DNA of 64,000 bases, taken from positions 103,497-167,496 of the forward strand of contig JAJVIQ010000005.1 in assembly GCA_022071965.1 (NCBI GenBank). The letters are read 5' to 3'. The notes beneath the pieces are model-generated. The model was not told where the DNA came from. It saw only the letters and a list, made by a program, of their open reading frames with translations, and ran no database searches. Positions 46,954-55,761 of this stretch are shown one piece after another; position 1 is the first letter of the stretch, and each line of letters starts with the position of its first letter. This DNA comes from Gammaproteobacteria bacterium. GTDB taxonomy: Bacteria > Pseudomonadota > Gammaproteobacteria > JAJPIJ01. The position numbers and the translations under genes are program-made.

Positions 46954-47442
46954 ATGACGGAAGCAACCGGCAGCACCGAGGGCAGGCAGCGTACGGGCCA
47001 GCTGGCCATTCAGAAGGTATATCTCAAGGACCTCTCCTACGAAGCGCCGGGTACGCCGGGCGTCTTCCGCGAGGACTGGAAGCCGGCCGTGGAGATCGAG
47101 CTCGGCAACAAGGCGAGCAGCCTTGGCAACGACATGTACGAGACCGTACTGGCGGTTACCGTGACGGTGAAGTCGGCGGACAAGGTCGCCTTCTTGTGCG
47201 AGGTGCAGCAGGCCGGGATTTTCCATATCTCGGGATTCCCGGAGCAGGCGATGCCGGCAATACTGGCGACCGCCTGTCCGAACGTGCTGTTCCCGTTCGC
47301 GCGCGAGGTCGTCGCGGACGTGGTTGCCAAGGCCGGTTTTCCACAATTGCTGCTGGCGCCCGTGAATTTCGAATCCCTCTACGCGCAGGAGTTGCAGCGC
47401 AAGCAGGCCGAGGCGGCTGAGGAGGCGCCCAAGGCCCACTGA
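46954..47442 (+). CDS. secB: protein-export chaperone SecB
   Basis: Tetrameric cytosolic chaperone that keeps preproteins unfolded and hands them to SecA. The 162-aa product shows the typical opening strand LAIQKVYLKDLSYEAPGTP, the central CEVQQAGIF and the terminal FPQLLLAPVNFESLY. The acidic C-tail is Ala/Glu-rich. gpsA follows 48 bases later, a conserved pairing. Confidence 0.97.
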   Translation: MTEATGSTEGRQRTGQLAIQKVYLKDLSYEAPGTPGVFREDWKPAVEIELGNKASSLGNDMYETVLAVTVTVKSADKVAFLCEVQQAGIFHISGFPEQAMPAILATACPNVLFPFAREVVADVVAKAGFPQLLLAPVNFESLYAQELQRKQAEAAEEAPKAH

Positions 47443-47490
47443 CGCCCATGCCACCCGGCCTGGGTCGCTGACCCGTGTGGCGAGAGGCTT

Positions 47491-48504
47491 ATGACAGCGA
47501 TGACCGCCGATTCCATACTGGTCGCCGGCGCTGGTTCCTGGGGCACGGCGCTCGCCATCCACCTGGCGAGAAACGGGCATGCCACGGTCTTGTGGGGACA
47601 CGATGCCGGCCACATCGCCCGCCTTTCCCACGCCCGCTGCAACGAGCGGTACCTTCCCGGCGTGGAATTCCCCCCGCTGTTATCCGTGGAGGATGAACTG
47701 GAGGGAACTCTGCGTCGAACCCGCGACGTAATCCTCGCCGTACCGTGCAATGCCCTGCGGGAAGTCGCGCACCAGGTGGCCGTCCACGCGCGACCCGATG
47801 CGCGCATCGCCTGGGCCTGCAAGGGGATCGACGTTGATACGCTGCAGCTTCCGCACGCCGTCGTCGTCGAACAGTTCGGTGCGGACTGTCCGGCCGCCGT
47901 GATCTCCGGACCCACCTTCGCCATCGAGGTCGCCGGCGGCCTGCCCACGGCCGTGGTCGTCGCCTCCGATGACGCGGAGTTCGCGCGCGCCCTCGCCAGC
48001 CATCTGCACGGCGGCGCATTCCGCGCCTATGTCGGCAGTGACGTCATCGGCGTGGAGGTGGGGGGCGCGGTGAAGAACGTGCTGGCGATTGCGGCCGGCA
48101 TCAGCGACGGGCTCGGTTTCGGTGCCAACAGCCGCGCGGCGCTGATCACACGCGGCCTGGCCGAGCTGACCCGCCTCGGGGTGGCGATGGGCGCCAATCG
48201 GGAGACGTTCATGGGGCTTGCAGGTCTGGGCGACCTGGTGCTCACCTGCACCCAGGACCAATCGCGCAACCGCCGCCTCGGACTGGCGATCGCCCGCGGG
48301 CGGACGGTGGCCGAGGCAGCCGCGGAGATCGGCCAGGTGGTCGAGGGCATTCGTACCGCGGAGGCGGTGCAGCGGCTGTCCCGCGTCAAGGGCGTGGAGA
48401 TGCCGATCTGCGCCCAGGTGGCAATGGTGTTGAGCGGTCAGCGCTCTCCGCGGGAGGCCGTGCAGGCGCTGCTTGCGCGCGAGCCGAAACGAGAGGGCGC
48501 CTGA
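47491..48504 (+). CDS. gpsA: glycerol-3-phosphate dehydrogenase [NAD(P)+]
   Basis: Reduces dihydroxyacetone phosphate to sn-glycerol 3-phosphate for phospholipid synthesis. The Rossmann motif VAGAGSWGTALA is at the N-terminus, and the catalytic Lys regions are GPTFAIEV and GGAVKNVLAIAAG. At 337 aa it is standard. An in-frame ATG at 47500 is an alternative start. It converges on trmL. Confidence 0.97.
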   Translation: MTAMTADSILVAGAGSWGTALAIHLARNGHATVLWGHDAGHIARLSHARCNERYLPGVEFPPLLSVEDELEGTLRRTRDVILAVPCNALREVAHQVAVHARPDARIAWACKGIDVDTLQLPHAVVVEQFGADCPAAVISGPTFAIEVAGGLPTAVVVASDDAEFARALASHLHGGAFRAYVGSDVIGVEVGGAVKNVLAIAAGISDGLGFGANSRAALITRGLAELTRLGVAMGANRETFMGLAGLGDLVLTCTQDQSRNRRLGLAIARGRTVAEAAAEIGQVVEGIRTAEAVQRLSRVKGVEMPICAQVAMVLSGQRSPREAVQALLAREPKREGA

Positions 48505-48529
48505 CGCGCATTGCCGCGCGGCGCGTCAG
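48501..48529. terminator. bidirectional hairpin between gpsA and trmL
   Basis: CTGACGCGC (48501-48509) and GCGCGTCAG (48521-48529) form a perfect 9-bp stem with an 11-base loop. Each arm contains the stop codon of one of the two convergent genes. There is no T-run on either strand, so it may protect 3' ends rather than terminate efficiently. Confidence 0.4.
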
Positions 48530-48999
48530 TGCTGCGGCGGCCGATTGCGGAACTCATGCTGCCGCCACGCCTCGTAGACCACGATCGCCACCGCATTGGC
48601 CAGGTTCAGGCTCCGCGAGTCGCCGAGCATGGGAATGCGCAGCACATCCTGCGGATGTATCGAATTCAGCACGGACGGCGGCAGGCCCCGGGTCTCCGGG
48701 CCGAAGAGCAGCGCATCGCCGGGCCGGTAAGCGACCGCGTCGTAGCGGCGCTGGCCGCGCGTGGAAAGGGCGAACAATCGCGGTGGTGCCACCGCGTCGC
48801 GGAATGCCGCGAGCGTACGATGTGCGGTGATCACCGCGCGCTCACGGTAGTCCAGCCCGGCGCGCCTCAACTGCCTGTCGTCGAGCCGGAACCCCAATGG
48901 CTGCACCAGGTGCAGACTGACCCCGGAATTGGCGCACAACCGTATAATATTGCCGGTGTTCGGCGGGATCTCCGGCTCATACAGGACGACGTGGAACAA
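48526..48999 (-). CDS. trmL: tRNA (cytidine(34)-2'-O)-methyltransferase
   Basis: SPOUT-class methyltransferase that modifies the wobble base of certain tRNA-Leu species. The 157-aa product begins with the conserved FHVVLYEPEIPPNTGNIIRL and ends with the SAM knot (FGPETRGLP, IPMLGDSRSLNLANAVAIV). The start codon is TTG at 48999 with GAGG 6 bases or so upstream, inside the first codons of the divergent pyrD. Confidence 0.95.
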   Translation of the reverse strand: MFHVVLYEPEIPPNTGNIIRLCANSGVSLHLVQPLGFRLDDRQLRRAGLDYRERAVITAHRTLAAFRDAVAPPRLFALSTRGQRRYDAVAYRPGDALLFGPETRGLPPSVLNSIHPQDVLRIPMLGDSRSLNLANAVAIVVYEAWRQHEFRNRPPQH

Positions 49000-49001
49000 G
49001 C

Positions 49002-49985
49002 ATGATCCTCAACGATTCAGACAGGGCGATGCTCGCGCTCGATTTCTGCGGCATGAAGTTCGCCACGCCGCTGGTGCTGCTTTCGGGCTGTGTCGGTTTC
49101 GGTGAGGAGTACACGCGCGTCGTCGGCTTCTCCAATCGGGACGCCGGGGCCGTGTGCCTGAAGGGCACGACCTTGAGCCCTCGTCTCGGGAACCCCGCCC
49201 ATCGCGTCTGCGAGACGCCCGCCGGCATGTTGAACGCAATCGGCCTGCAGAACCCGGGCGCGCGCTACGTGGTCGACGAGATCCTCCCCGTCCTCGACTT
49301 CGGTGAGACCCGCTTCATCGCCAATGTCTCCGGTTCGACCGTCGAGGAGTACGCGGAGGTCACGCGCATCTTTGACGATTCGCCGATCGATGCCGTCGAG
49401 ATCAACATCTCCTGCCCGAACGTGAAGGAGGGCGGGGTCGCGTTCGGCAACGATCCGGAGATGTCGGCAAGGGTCGTGGAGGCATGCAGGCGTGCCACGC
49501 GCAAGCCCATCATCACGAAGTTGTCGCCGAACCAGACCGACATCGCCCAGAACGCGCGCCGGTGCATCGAGGCGGGTACGGACGGCTTCGCAGTCATCAA
49601 CACCCTGATGGGTATGGCGATCGACGCGGAGACCCGCCGCCCGGTCATCGGCAACAACCAGGGCGGCCTCTCGGGTCCGGCGATCAAGCCGATTGCGCTG
49701 CTGAAGGTACACCAGGTCTACCAGGTCTGCGGGCCGCACGGCATCCCCATCATCGGCCAGGGCGGTATCGTCACGGCCAACGACGCCATTGAATTTCTCA
49801 TTGCGGGGGCGAGCGGCATCGGCGTGGGCACGGGCCTTTTCTACGATCCACTGCTCCTCCCCAAACTCAACGCCGGCGTCGTGGAGTACCTGAGGCGGCA
49901 CAGGTTGGGTCACGTTACGGAACTGGTGGGCAGCCTGCGGTTGAATTATGATTCGTGTCGCGATTTCATCGCACTGAGCGGCTAG
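49002..49985 (+). CDS. pyrD: dihydroorotate dehydrogenase, class 1B catalytic subunit type
   Basis: FMN enzyme of pyrimidine synthesis, 327 aa. The catalytic base is Cys in NISCPNVKEGG, the class 1B pattern, not Ser as in the membrane-bound class 2 enzyme typical of gammaproteobacteria. Class 1B enzymes normally need an Fe-S/FAD partner (PyrK), and none is adjacent. The ATG at 49002 lies two bases from the divergent trmL start; an ATG at 49029 (AGGG upstream) is a shorter alternative. Other flavin dehydrogenases of this family are possible but less likely. Confidence 0.85.
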   Translation: MILNDSDRAMLALDFCGMKFATPLVLLSGCVGFGEEYTRVVGFSNRDAGAVCLKGTTLSPRLGNPAHRVCETPAGMLNAIGLQNPGARYVVDEILPVLDFGETRFIANVSGSTVEEYAEVTRIFDDSPIDAVEINISCPNVKEGGVAFGNDPEMSARVVEACRRATRKPIITKLSPNQTDIAQNARRCIEAGTDGFAVINTLMGMAIDAETRRPVIGNNQGGLSGPAIKPIALLKVHQVYQVCGPHGIPIIGQGGIVTANDAIEFLIAGASGIGVGTGLFYDPLLLPKLNAGVVEYLRRHRLGHVTELVGSLRLNYDSCRDFIALSG

Positions 49986-50046
49986 TCCTCTCGCGCGGAG
50001 TCCTGCGCGTTCCGCTTGGCGCGGTCGCGCCATACTGCCATCCGCG

Positions 50047-51435
50047 CTAGGCGTCATCCCGGCCGCGGCCGGTCGCGTGTTTGATGTATTTCGGGTCGAT
50101 GCCGAGCGCCCGAAGCTTCCTGTGAAGATGAGTGCGCTCCAGTCCGATCCGTTCGGCGACCTTGGAGACATTTCCCAGTTCGTGCTGCAGTTGGTACTCG
50201 AGATACGCTTTCTCGAACTGCTCGCGCGCCTCGCGCATGGGCAGGTCGAAGCCCGGTCTGCTCTCGACAGCGACCACCGGCCGGATTCCGAGTGCCTGTT
50301 CGACCTCGGGGGCTTCGATCACGGGGCCGGATCCGAGGATGAGCAGGCGCTGCACGAGGTTCTTCAGCTCGCGCACGTTCCCGGGCCAGGCATAGGTTCG
50401 CAGCCGCTGCTGCGCGGCGTTGGAGAACTGCCGGCGCGGAAGTCCCTCCTGTGCAACGAACAGGTCCAGATAATAGGCGAGAAGTTCCGGCACGTCCTCG
50501 GCGTGCTGGCGGAGCGCCGGGATCTGCAGGGGAACGACGTTGAGGTGGTAGTAGAGATCATCGCGAAACTGGCCCGCGTCCACCGCCGCCTTCAGATCAT
50601 GGCGCGTGGCCGCCACGATGCGTACGTCTGTCCGCACCGGATCCAGACCGTCCACGCGCATCAATGACTGGGTCTCCAGGGCGTTGAGCAGGCGTGCCTG
50701 CATCTCGAGGCTGAGATCGGTGATGTCCTTGAGCAGCAAGGTCCCGCCGTTGGCCTGCTCCAGCGCACCAAAATGCACGCGATCCTTGCTCTCCGATCCG
50801 AATATCTCCTGTTCCACGGCATCGCGGGCGAGACCTCCGATATTCACGGAGAAAAACACGTTGCGTGCACGCGGGCTGTGCGTGTGCAGGTAGCGGGCGA
50901 AGACCTCCTTTCCAGTGCCGGATTCGCCGGTGAGAAACACGGTGGTATTGTGATGTGCAATCCGTTGTATCTGTTCCTTCAGCTGGGTGATGGCGCGACT
51001 GGAGCCGAGCAGCTCCGTGCTTGCGGCCTGGCGTCTCAGCCCGATGTTCTCGCGGCGCAGTGCCGCCATCTCCAACGCACGCTCGATGGTAACCAGCAGT
51101 TTGCCGTGGGACAGCGGCTTCTCGAGAAAATCGAACGCCCCGATGCGCGTGGCCTCGACCGCGGTCTCGACCGTGCCGTGACCTGAGATCATGATCACGG
51201 GAACGTCCATTCCGAGGTCCTGCGCCCATTCCTTCAGCAGCGTGATGCCGTCACCGTCCGGCATCCAGATATCCAGCAGAACGAGATCCGGCCTGCGCAC
51301 GCGCCGCGCCTCCTTCGCCTCGGCGACATTTCCGGCGGTGGTCACGGAAAAGCCCTCGTCCTCGAGGATCTCGCGCAGCAGACTGCGTATCGCCTCTTCG
51401 TCGTCGACGACAAGAATATGTTGTCCGGCGCTCAT
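50047..51435 (-). CDS. ntrX: NtrX-type response regulator with degenerate AAA+ domain
   Basis: The 462-aa protein has a receiver domain (VDDEEAI, phosphoacceptor in LLDIWMPDGDG), a sigma54-activator-type AAA+ domain and a Fis-like helix-turn-helix (NVSKVAERIGLERTHLHRKL). Walker A (GESGTGKE) is intact. The GAFTGA sigma54-contact loop is missing (EIFGSESKDRVHFGAL). The Walker B acidic pair is altered (TLLLKDITD instead of LFLDEI), and YYHLNV has His where Arg is usual. It probably regulates without remodelling sigma54. The start at 51435 has GGGGAG 7 bases upstream. Confidence 0.88.
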   Translation of the reverse strand: MSAGQHILVVDDEEAIRSLLREILEDEGFSVTTAGNVAEAKEARRVRRPDLVLLDIWMPDGDGITLLKEWAQDLGMDVPVIMISGHGTVETAVEATRIGAFDFLEKPLSHGKLLVTIERALEMAALRRENIGLRRQAASTELLGSSRAITQLKEQIQRIAHHNTTVFLTGESGTGKEVFARYLHTHSPRARNVFFSVNIGGLARDAVEQEIFGSESKDRVHFGALEQANGGTLLLKDITDLSLEMQARLLNALETQSLMRVDGLDPVRTDVRIVAATRHDLKAAVDAGQFRDDLYYHLNVVPLQIPALRQHAEDVPELLAYYLDLFVAQEGLPRRQFSNAAQQRLRTYAWPGNVRELKNLVQRLLILGSGPVIEAPEVEQALGIRPVVAVESRPGFDLPMREAREQFEKAYLEYQLQHELGNVSKVAERIGLERTHLHRKLRALGIDPKYIKHATGRGRDDA

Positions 51436-51588
51436 CGGTTGGCTCCCCGGCTGAACCTTGCCGCGCGAAGCTCCTCGCACGGCTCGCTTTCGGGGCGGAT
51501 GGCCCGACCGCGAACGTGGAGGGCGGTGGTGGCGGCGCCGTACGGTGACCGGCGGAGTCGTGCACGTCGCGCGTTATCGCTGTGGTGA

Positions 51589-53865
51589 TTATGCGACTCT
51601 GCCATGAAAGCTGGCCTGGTTGCGTGAGTAGGGGGCCGGGGCGTGCTCGGGTGCAGTTACCGGAAGTCTGACAGAGGCGCACGCCCCTCCGCCACTGCTG
51701 TTCTCCATCCACACGGTTCCGCCGTGCTCCTCGACGATCTTCTTCACGATTGCCAACCCTAGGCCCGTACCCCTGGGCTTGGTGGTGACGTACGGCTCGA
51801 AGATCTCGTTCAGCAGTCCCGGCGCTATTCCGTTCCCATGATCCTCGACGCGCATCTCAACGCTGGTGCCGTGCGCCTCCTCGTGCATGCGTGTGCTGAT
51901 CCGCATGTAGCACTCGGCCTTCTCGGACTGGGCCTCGAACGCGTTCGAGATCAGGTTGTTGAGCAGTTGACGCAGTCTGTTGGGGTCGGCATGCATGGTC
52001 GGGATGTCGGCAGCCAGGTCGGTTTCGATGCGAACCCCCTTTTCATCGCTGCGGTAGAGGTCGACCACGCTCTCGATGATGTGATTGAGCTGTATCGGCT
52101 CCTGCTGTATGCGCGGTGAGCGGGCGTACTCGGAGAACGTGTTGACCATTCCCTTCATGGTCTCCACCTGTTGGATGATCGTGTTCGTCAGGCGGTCCAG
52201 GACCTCGCTCTCTTCGGGATCCAGGGTGCGGAGATACTTGTGCCGCAGGCGCTCGGCTGACAACTGGATGGGCGTCAGCGGATTCTTGATTTCATGAGCC
52301 AGACGGCGGGCAACCTCGCTCCAAGCCGCATCGCGCTGTCCCTGGATCAGGGCGGTGACGTCGTCGAACACGATGACGTGGTCCGCCTCGCCCTCGGCGC
52401 TCGCGTCCAGCCGGGCGCCGCGGCACATGATGACCTTGCGTCCGCCCGGTCCGAACACAGTCACCTCTTCCTGCCAATCGCCGCGGCCCTGCCGCAGGTG
52501 GCCGCGAACGCTGTCGAGAAATGGCTCGAGGTGGGCATGGCTCTGGATGAGCGAGGGTAGCGTCGTGGGCGGCAGGGATCCCGGCGTGAGCCCGAGTATC
52601 TGCGCCGCGGTGGCATTGGCCGTGAGCAATTCGCCATTGCTGCTGACAGTCAGGACCCCGGAGGAGAGCCGCCCGAGGACGGTCTCCAGGTAGGCGCGCT
52701 GTCTCTCCACCTCATCGCGGCTCCGCTCGGCCTCGTTGCGCGCCTCGGCCAGCCGGCGTGTCATTTCGTTGAAGGAATGCACCAGCACGCCGATATCGTC
52801 GGCCCCCGGCACCGGAAGCCGGGTGTCGTAGTTGCCGGCGGCCACGGCCTTGGTCCCCTCGGCGAGAGCATGGATGGGATCGGAAAGCCTCTGCGCCGTG
52901 TAGAACGCGGCCCAAACCGCGGTGAATATGCTGAACAGCAGCACCAGGGTCAACGTCATCATGAAGCTGACCTTCAACCGGTCGCGCAGGTAAGCGAGTT
53001 CCTTGTATTGGATGAACGCGGATTGCACGTTGTCGGCCAGCGTGCGCATGCGCTCGGCGATCGGGTACAGAGCCTGGAGTACTCGCCCCTCGCCGCCCGT
53101 GCTGCTTGGCACGTTCACGACCACGCGTATCGCCAGGCCGCTGTCCCGTATAGGTTCCAGCGCGATGTAGTTCTGGTTTTGCCGAAGCTGCAACAGCACG
53201 GCCTCCGGCGGCATCGACGGGACGATATCCGTGGCGAAGCTGCTGTGTTCGAGCACCGCGCCTTTCGCGGTCATGAGCGTGAGCTCCTCGGCGCCGCTGC
53301 GATGCAGCAGCTCCTGAAGATTCACGGTACCGGGGCTGAAGGGGTTCTCGACGACGAGGCTCTCGGGCAGTTGCAGCTGTTCGAATCGCAGCGGATCGGC
53401 GCCGTCCTCGGAATCGGTGATCGACTCCGCCAATTGCGATGTCTGGCGCAGCAGCTCGCGCATGCGCATATCCAGCGACGCGCGGCTGAGATTGAGGGCA
53501 TCCTCCAACGCGGAGGAAACGCGTACGTCGAACCAGTTGTCGATGCCCCGCCGGAGGAACTCCAGCGAGAATCCGTAAACCGTCAGTACGGGGATCGTGG
53601 AAAGCAGCACGAACAGCAGGGTCAAACGGCGTTTCAACCTGGCGCCGGCGCGCTCCTGCCGCAGTTCGCGGATCAGCCGTCTCAGGTTGGCCACGATGAG
53701 CGCGAGGAAGCCGAGCAGGCCGAGCGCGTTGACGACCAGGAGCAGCGAATAAATGTGGCTGAAGCGGGTGCGGTTCTGCATCGCTTCGCTCATCATCACG
53801 AGCGAGACGAGCAGAATGACGCTCAACGCGAGAACGAAGGCGCCTATGCGCGTGTGCCGGCTCAT
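51589..53865 (-). CDS. ntrY: NtrY-type sensor histidine kinase
   Basis: The 758-aa inner-membrane kinase has about four membrane segments (about residues 8-26, 40-60, 84-104 and 310-330) and a periplasmic sensor loop. These are followed by HAMP, PAS, HisKA (RLAHEIKNPLTPIQLSAERL) and HATPase domains (NNLISNAFEAQ, GTGLGLAIVKKI). It matches NtrY of NtrYX systems, linked elsewhere to nitrogen, redox and envelope control. It overlaps the DUF4390 gene by four bases and precedes ntrX by 153 bases. Confidence 0.93.
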   Translation of the reverse strand: MSRHTRIGAFVLALSVILLVSLVMMSEAMQNRTRFSHIYSLLLVVNALGLLGFLALIVANLRRLIRELRQERAGARLKRRLTLLFVLLSTIPVLTVYGFSLEFLRRGIDNWFDVRVSSALEDALNLSRASLDMRMRELLRQTSQLAESITDSEDGADPLRFEQLQLPESLVVENPFSPGTVNLQELLHRSGAEELTLMTAKGAVLEHSSFATDIVPSMPPEAVLLQLRQNQNYIALEPIRDSGLAIRVVVNVPSSTGGEGRVLQALYPIAERMRTLADNVQSAFIQYKELAYLRDRLKVSFMMTLTLVLLFSIFTAVWAAFYTAQRLSDPIHALAEGTKAVAAGNYDTRLPVPGADDIGVLVHSFNEMTRRLAEARNEAERSRDEVERQRAYLETVLGRLSSGVLTVSSNGELLTANATAAQILGLTPGSLPPTTLPSLIQSHAHLEPFLDSVRGHLRQGRGDWQEEVTVFGPGGRKVIMCRGARLDASAEGEADHVIVFDDVTALIQGQRDAAWSEVARRLAHEIKNPLTPIQLSAERLRHKYLRTLDPEESEVLDRLTNTIIQQVETMKGMVNTFSEYARSPRIQQEPIQLNHIIESVVDLYRSDEKGVRIETDLAADIPTMHADPNRLRQLLNNLISNAFEAQSEKAECYMRISTRMHEEAHGTSVEMRVEDHGNGIAPGLLNEIFEPYVTTKPRGTGLGLAIVKKIVEEHGGTVWMENSSGGGACASVRLPVTAPEHAPAPYSRNQASFHGRVA

Positions 53866-54440
53866 CGCTCAACGGTCCATCGTCGCCAGTCGGAGCGCAG
53901 GTGCCACTCGGGCGACAGGTAGGCAATCGGCCGCAGCGGGGCCGGCAGCGATTCGACGTCGAGGCTCACACGCAGGCGACCCGTGCACGGGGCTCCCGCA
54001 GGAAGGTAGCGTTCTTCGGAGACCGCCATGTCCCGCAATTCACCAAGCTCCTGGAGCGCTTCGTCCAGAGTGGGGAAGCTGCGCCGGGTATGCGTGCTTT
54101 CGTTGTTGACCACGTATCCGCCAGTGAGGGCATGATACTCGAGCGTCAGCCTCCGTGTGCTGCGCACGATGAGCGCGTCCCAGAGATAGCGCCGCGGCGC
54201 ATGGATCTCCACCTCGACGAGGAAGGTCAGCGCAACACCGTTGTTCAGCGCGTTGCGCATGTCCTCGGAAAGTCCGATATGAATCGTGCTGTCCACGACG
54301 TATATGCCGTTGACGACGCGGCCCTCGACGCTCCGGACCTCGTAGCCCTCCGCGCGGACATCCTGCAGGCCGCATAGGCCCCCGATCAGGGCGGCGACCC
54401 AGACCACGCGCCACCGCTCAATGCTTGACCAGCAAGGCAT
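53862..54440 (-). CDS. DUF4390 domain protein, exported
   Basis: Protein of about 192 aa with a hydrophobic N-terminal signal (VVWVAALIGGLCGLQDVRA) and a beta-rich mature part (VVNGIYVVDSTIHIGLSEDM). DUF4390 genes occur between rsmB and ntrY in several gammaproteobacteria and have no assigned function; a role as periplasmic input to NtrY is a guess. The ATG at 54440 overlaps the rsmB end. A start further upstream is possible but unlikely. Confidence 0.82.
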   Translation of the reverse strand: MPCWSSIERWRVVWVAALIGGLCGLQDVRAEGYEVRSVEGRVVNGIYVVDSTIHIGLSEDMRNALNNGVALTFLVEVEIHAPRRYLWDALIVRSTRRLTLEYHALTGGYVVNNESTHTRRSFPTLDEALQELGELRDMAVSEERYLPAGAPCTGRLRVSLDVESLPAPLRPIAYLSPEWHLRSDWRRWTVER

Positions 54441-55761
54441 AGAAAAAGCCGTCCATATTGTCCTCGCCCGGCAGGACCTGGCGTCCTGCGGGGGCGGCGC
54501 GACCCCAGTCCGCGGCGATCCCGGCCTCGGTGGCATCCGGGGTGGCGGCCAGAAACTCCTGTACCGTCAGGTGATTCTCCTCGGGGAATACCGAGCACGT
54601 TGAGTAAAGCAGCTTACCGCCACGGGCCAACAGGGGCCAGAGCGCCTCCAGCGCGCGTCGCTGCATGTCCGCCAGGGTCTGAATGTCCGATGGCCGTCGC
54701 AGCGCTTTGATATCGGGGTGGCGGCGGATGACCCCGGTTGCGCTGCAGGGGGCATCCAGCAGAATGCGCTCGAAGACGCGTCCGTCCCACCATGACTGCG
54801 GCTCCAGGGCGCTGCCGGTCCGCACGCGCGCGCCCAGGCTCAGTCTGGCAAGGGTCGATCGGAGGCGCACCAAGCGCCTTTCGTCTGCGTCGACAGCCAG
54901 TAGTTCACCCACCCGCGGAAATGCCTCCAGCAGGTGCGCAGTCTTGCCGCCGGGCGCGGCGCAGGCATCGAGCACGCGCTGGCCGGGGAGTGGATCCAGC
55001 AACGGCGCGGCGAGTTGTGCCGCTTCGTCCTGGACGGAGACCTGGCCATCTTCGAAGCCCGGCAGGCTCGAAACGGCGAGCGGCGCGGCGAGTGTGACAC
55101 CGCAGCGGCTGTGAACCGTGGCGGCTGCCGGAATCCCAGCCGCGGCCAGACGTCGCAAGTACAGCTCGCGCGAGGTCGATTGCAGATTGACGCGCAATGT
55201 CATGGGCGGGCGAGCGTTGTTCGCCGCCAGCAGCGCCTGCCAATTGCCGGGAAAGTCCTTCCGCGCCGCTTCGATCATCCACTGCGGATGCGCGAATCGC
55301 GCTACCGGCGACGCCTCGGCCTCAGTGCGAAGCGAGGTCTGATTGCGTTCGAAATTCCTGAGCGTGCCGTTCACCAGCGCGCAGGCCCAGTCCTGCCGGA
55401 GACGCCGACAGGCCTCCACGGTCGTGGACACGGCGACGTGCGGCGGAGTACCCAGAAGGTCGAGCTGGTACAGCCCGACGAGCAACAGCGCGTGCACGTC
55501 GCGGGCGATCCCGGGCAATGGCTGGCGCAGCAGCCGGTCCGCAAACCACGCGAGCCGCGGTTCGTAGCGCAGCGTGCCGTAGCTCAGCTCCTTGCACAGC
55601 GGCGCGTCATCGGCCGAGATTCCGCCGAGTACCGGCGCAAGCGCGGCATCGAGCGACTGACCGTGCTCGACTACCGCCCCGACGACACGCGCGGCGGCGG
55701 CGCGTGCGGCTGCACCAATGACTGGCGCGCCCCTCGCTCGACCGGAAGCCATGCGCTTCAA
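54418..55761 (-). CDS. rsmB: 16S rRNA (cytosine-967-C5)-methyltransferase
   Basis: SAM-dependent m5C methyltransferase, 447 aa. An N-terminal NusB-like RNA-binding domain is followed by the Rossmann domain with CAAPGGKTAHLLE. The two active-site cysteines are in DAPCSATGVIRRHPD and YSTCSVFPEEN. An internal ATG at 55752 is an equally good start. It overlaps the fmt stop by four bases. Confidence 0.95.
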   Translation of the reverse strand: MKRMASGRARGAPVIGAAARAAAARVVGAVVEHGQSLDAALAPVLGGISADDAPLCKELSYGTLRYEPRLAWFADRLLRQPLPGIARDVHALLLVGLYQLDLLGTPPHVAVSTTVEACRRLRQDWACALVNGTLRNFERNQTSLRTEAEASPVARFAHPQWMIEAARKDFPGNWQALLAANNARPPMTLRVNLQSTSRELYLRRLAAAGIPAAATVHSRCGVTLAAPLAVSSLPGFEDGQVSVQDEAAQLAAPLLDPLPGQRVLDACAAPGGKTAHLLEAFPRVGELLAVDADERRLVRLRSTLARLSLGARVRTGSALEPQSWWDGRVFERILLDAPCSATGVIRRHPDIKALRRPSDIQTLADMQRRALEALWPLLARGGKLLYSTCSVFPEENHLTVQEFLAATPDATEAGIAADWGRAAPAGRQVLPGEDNMDGFFYALLVKH

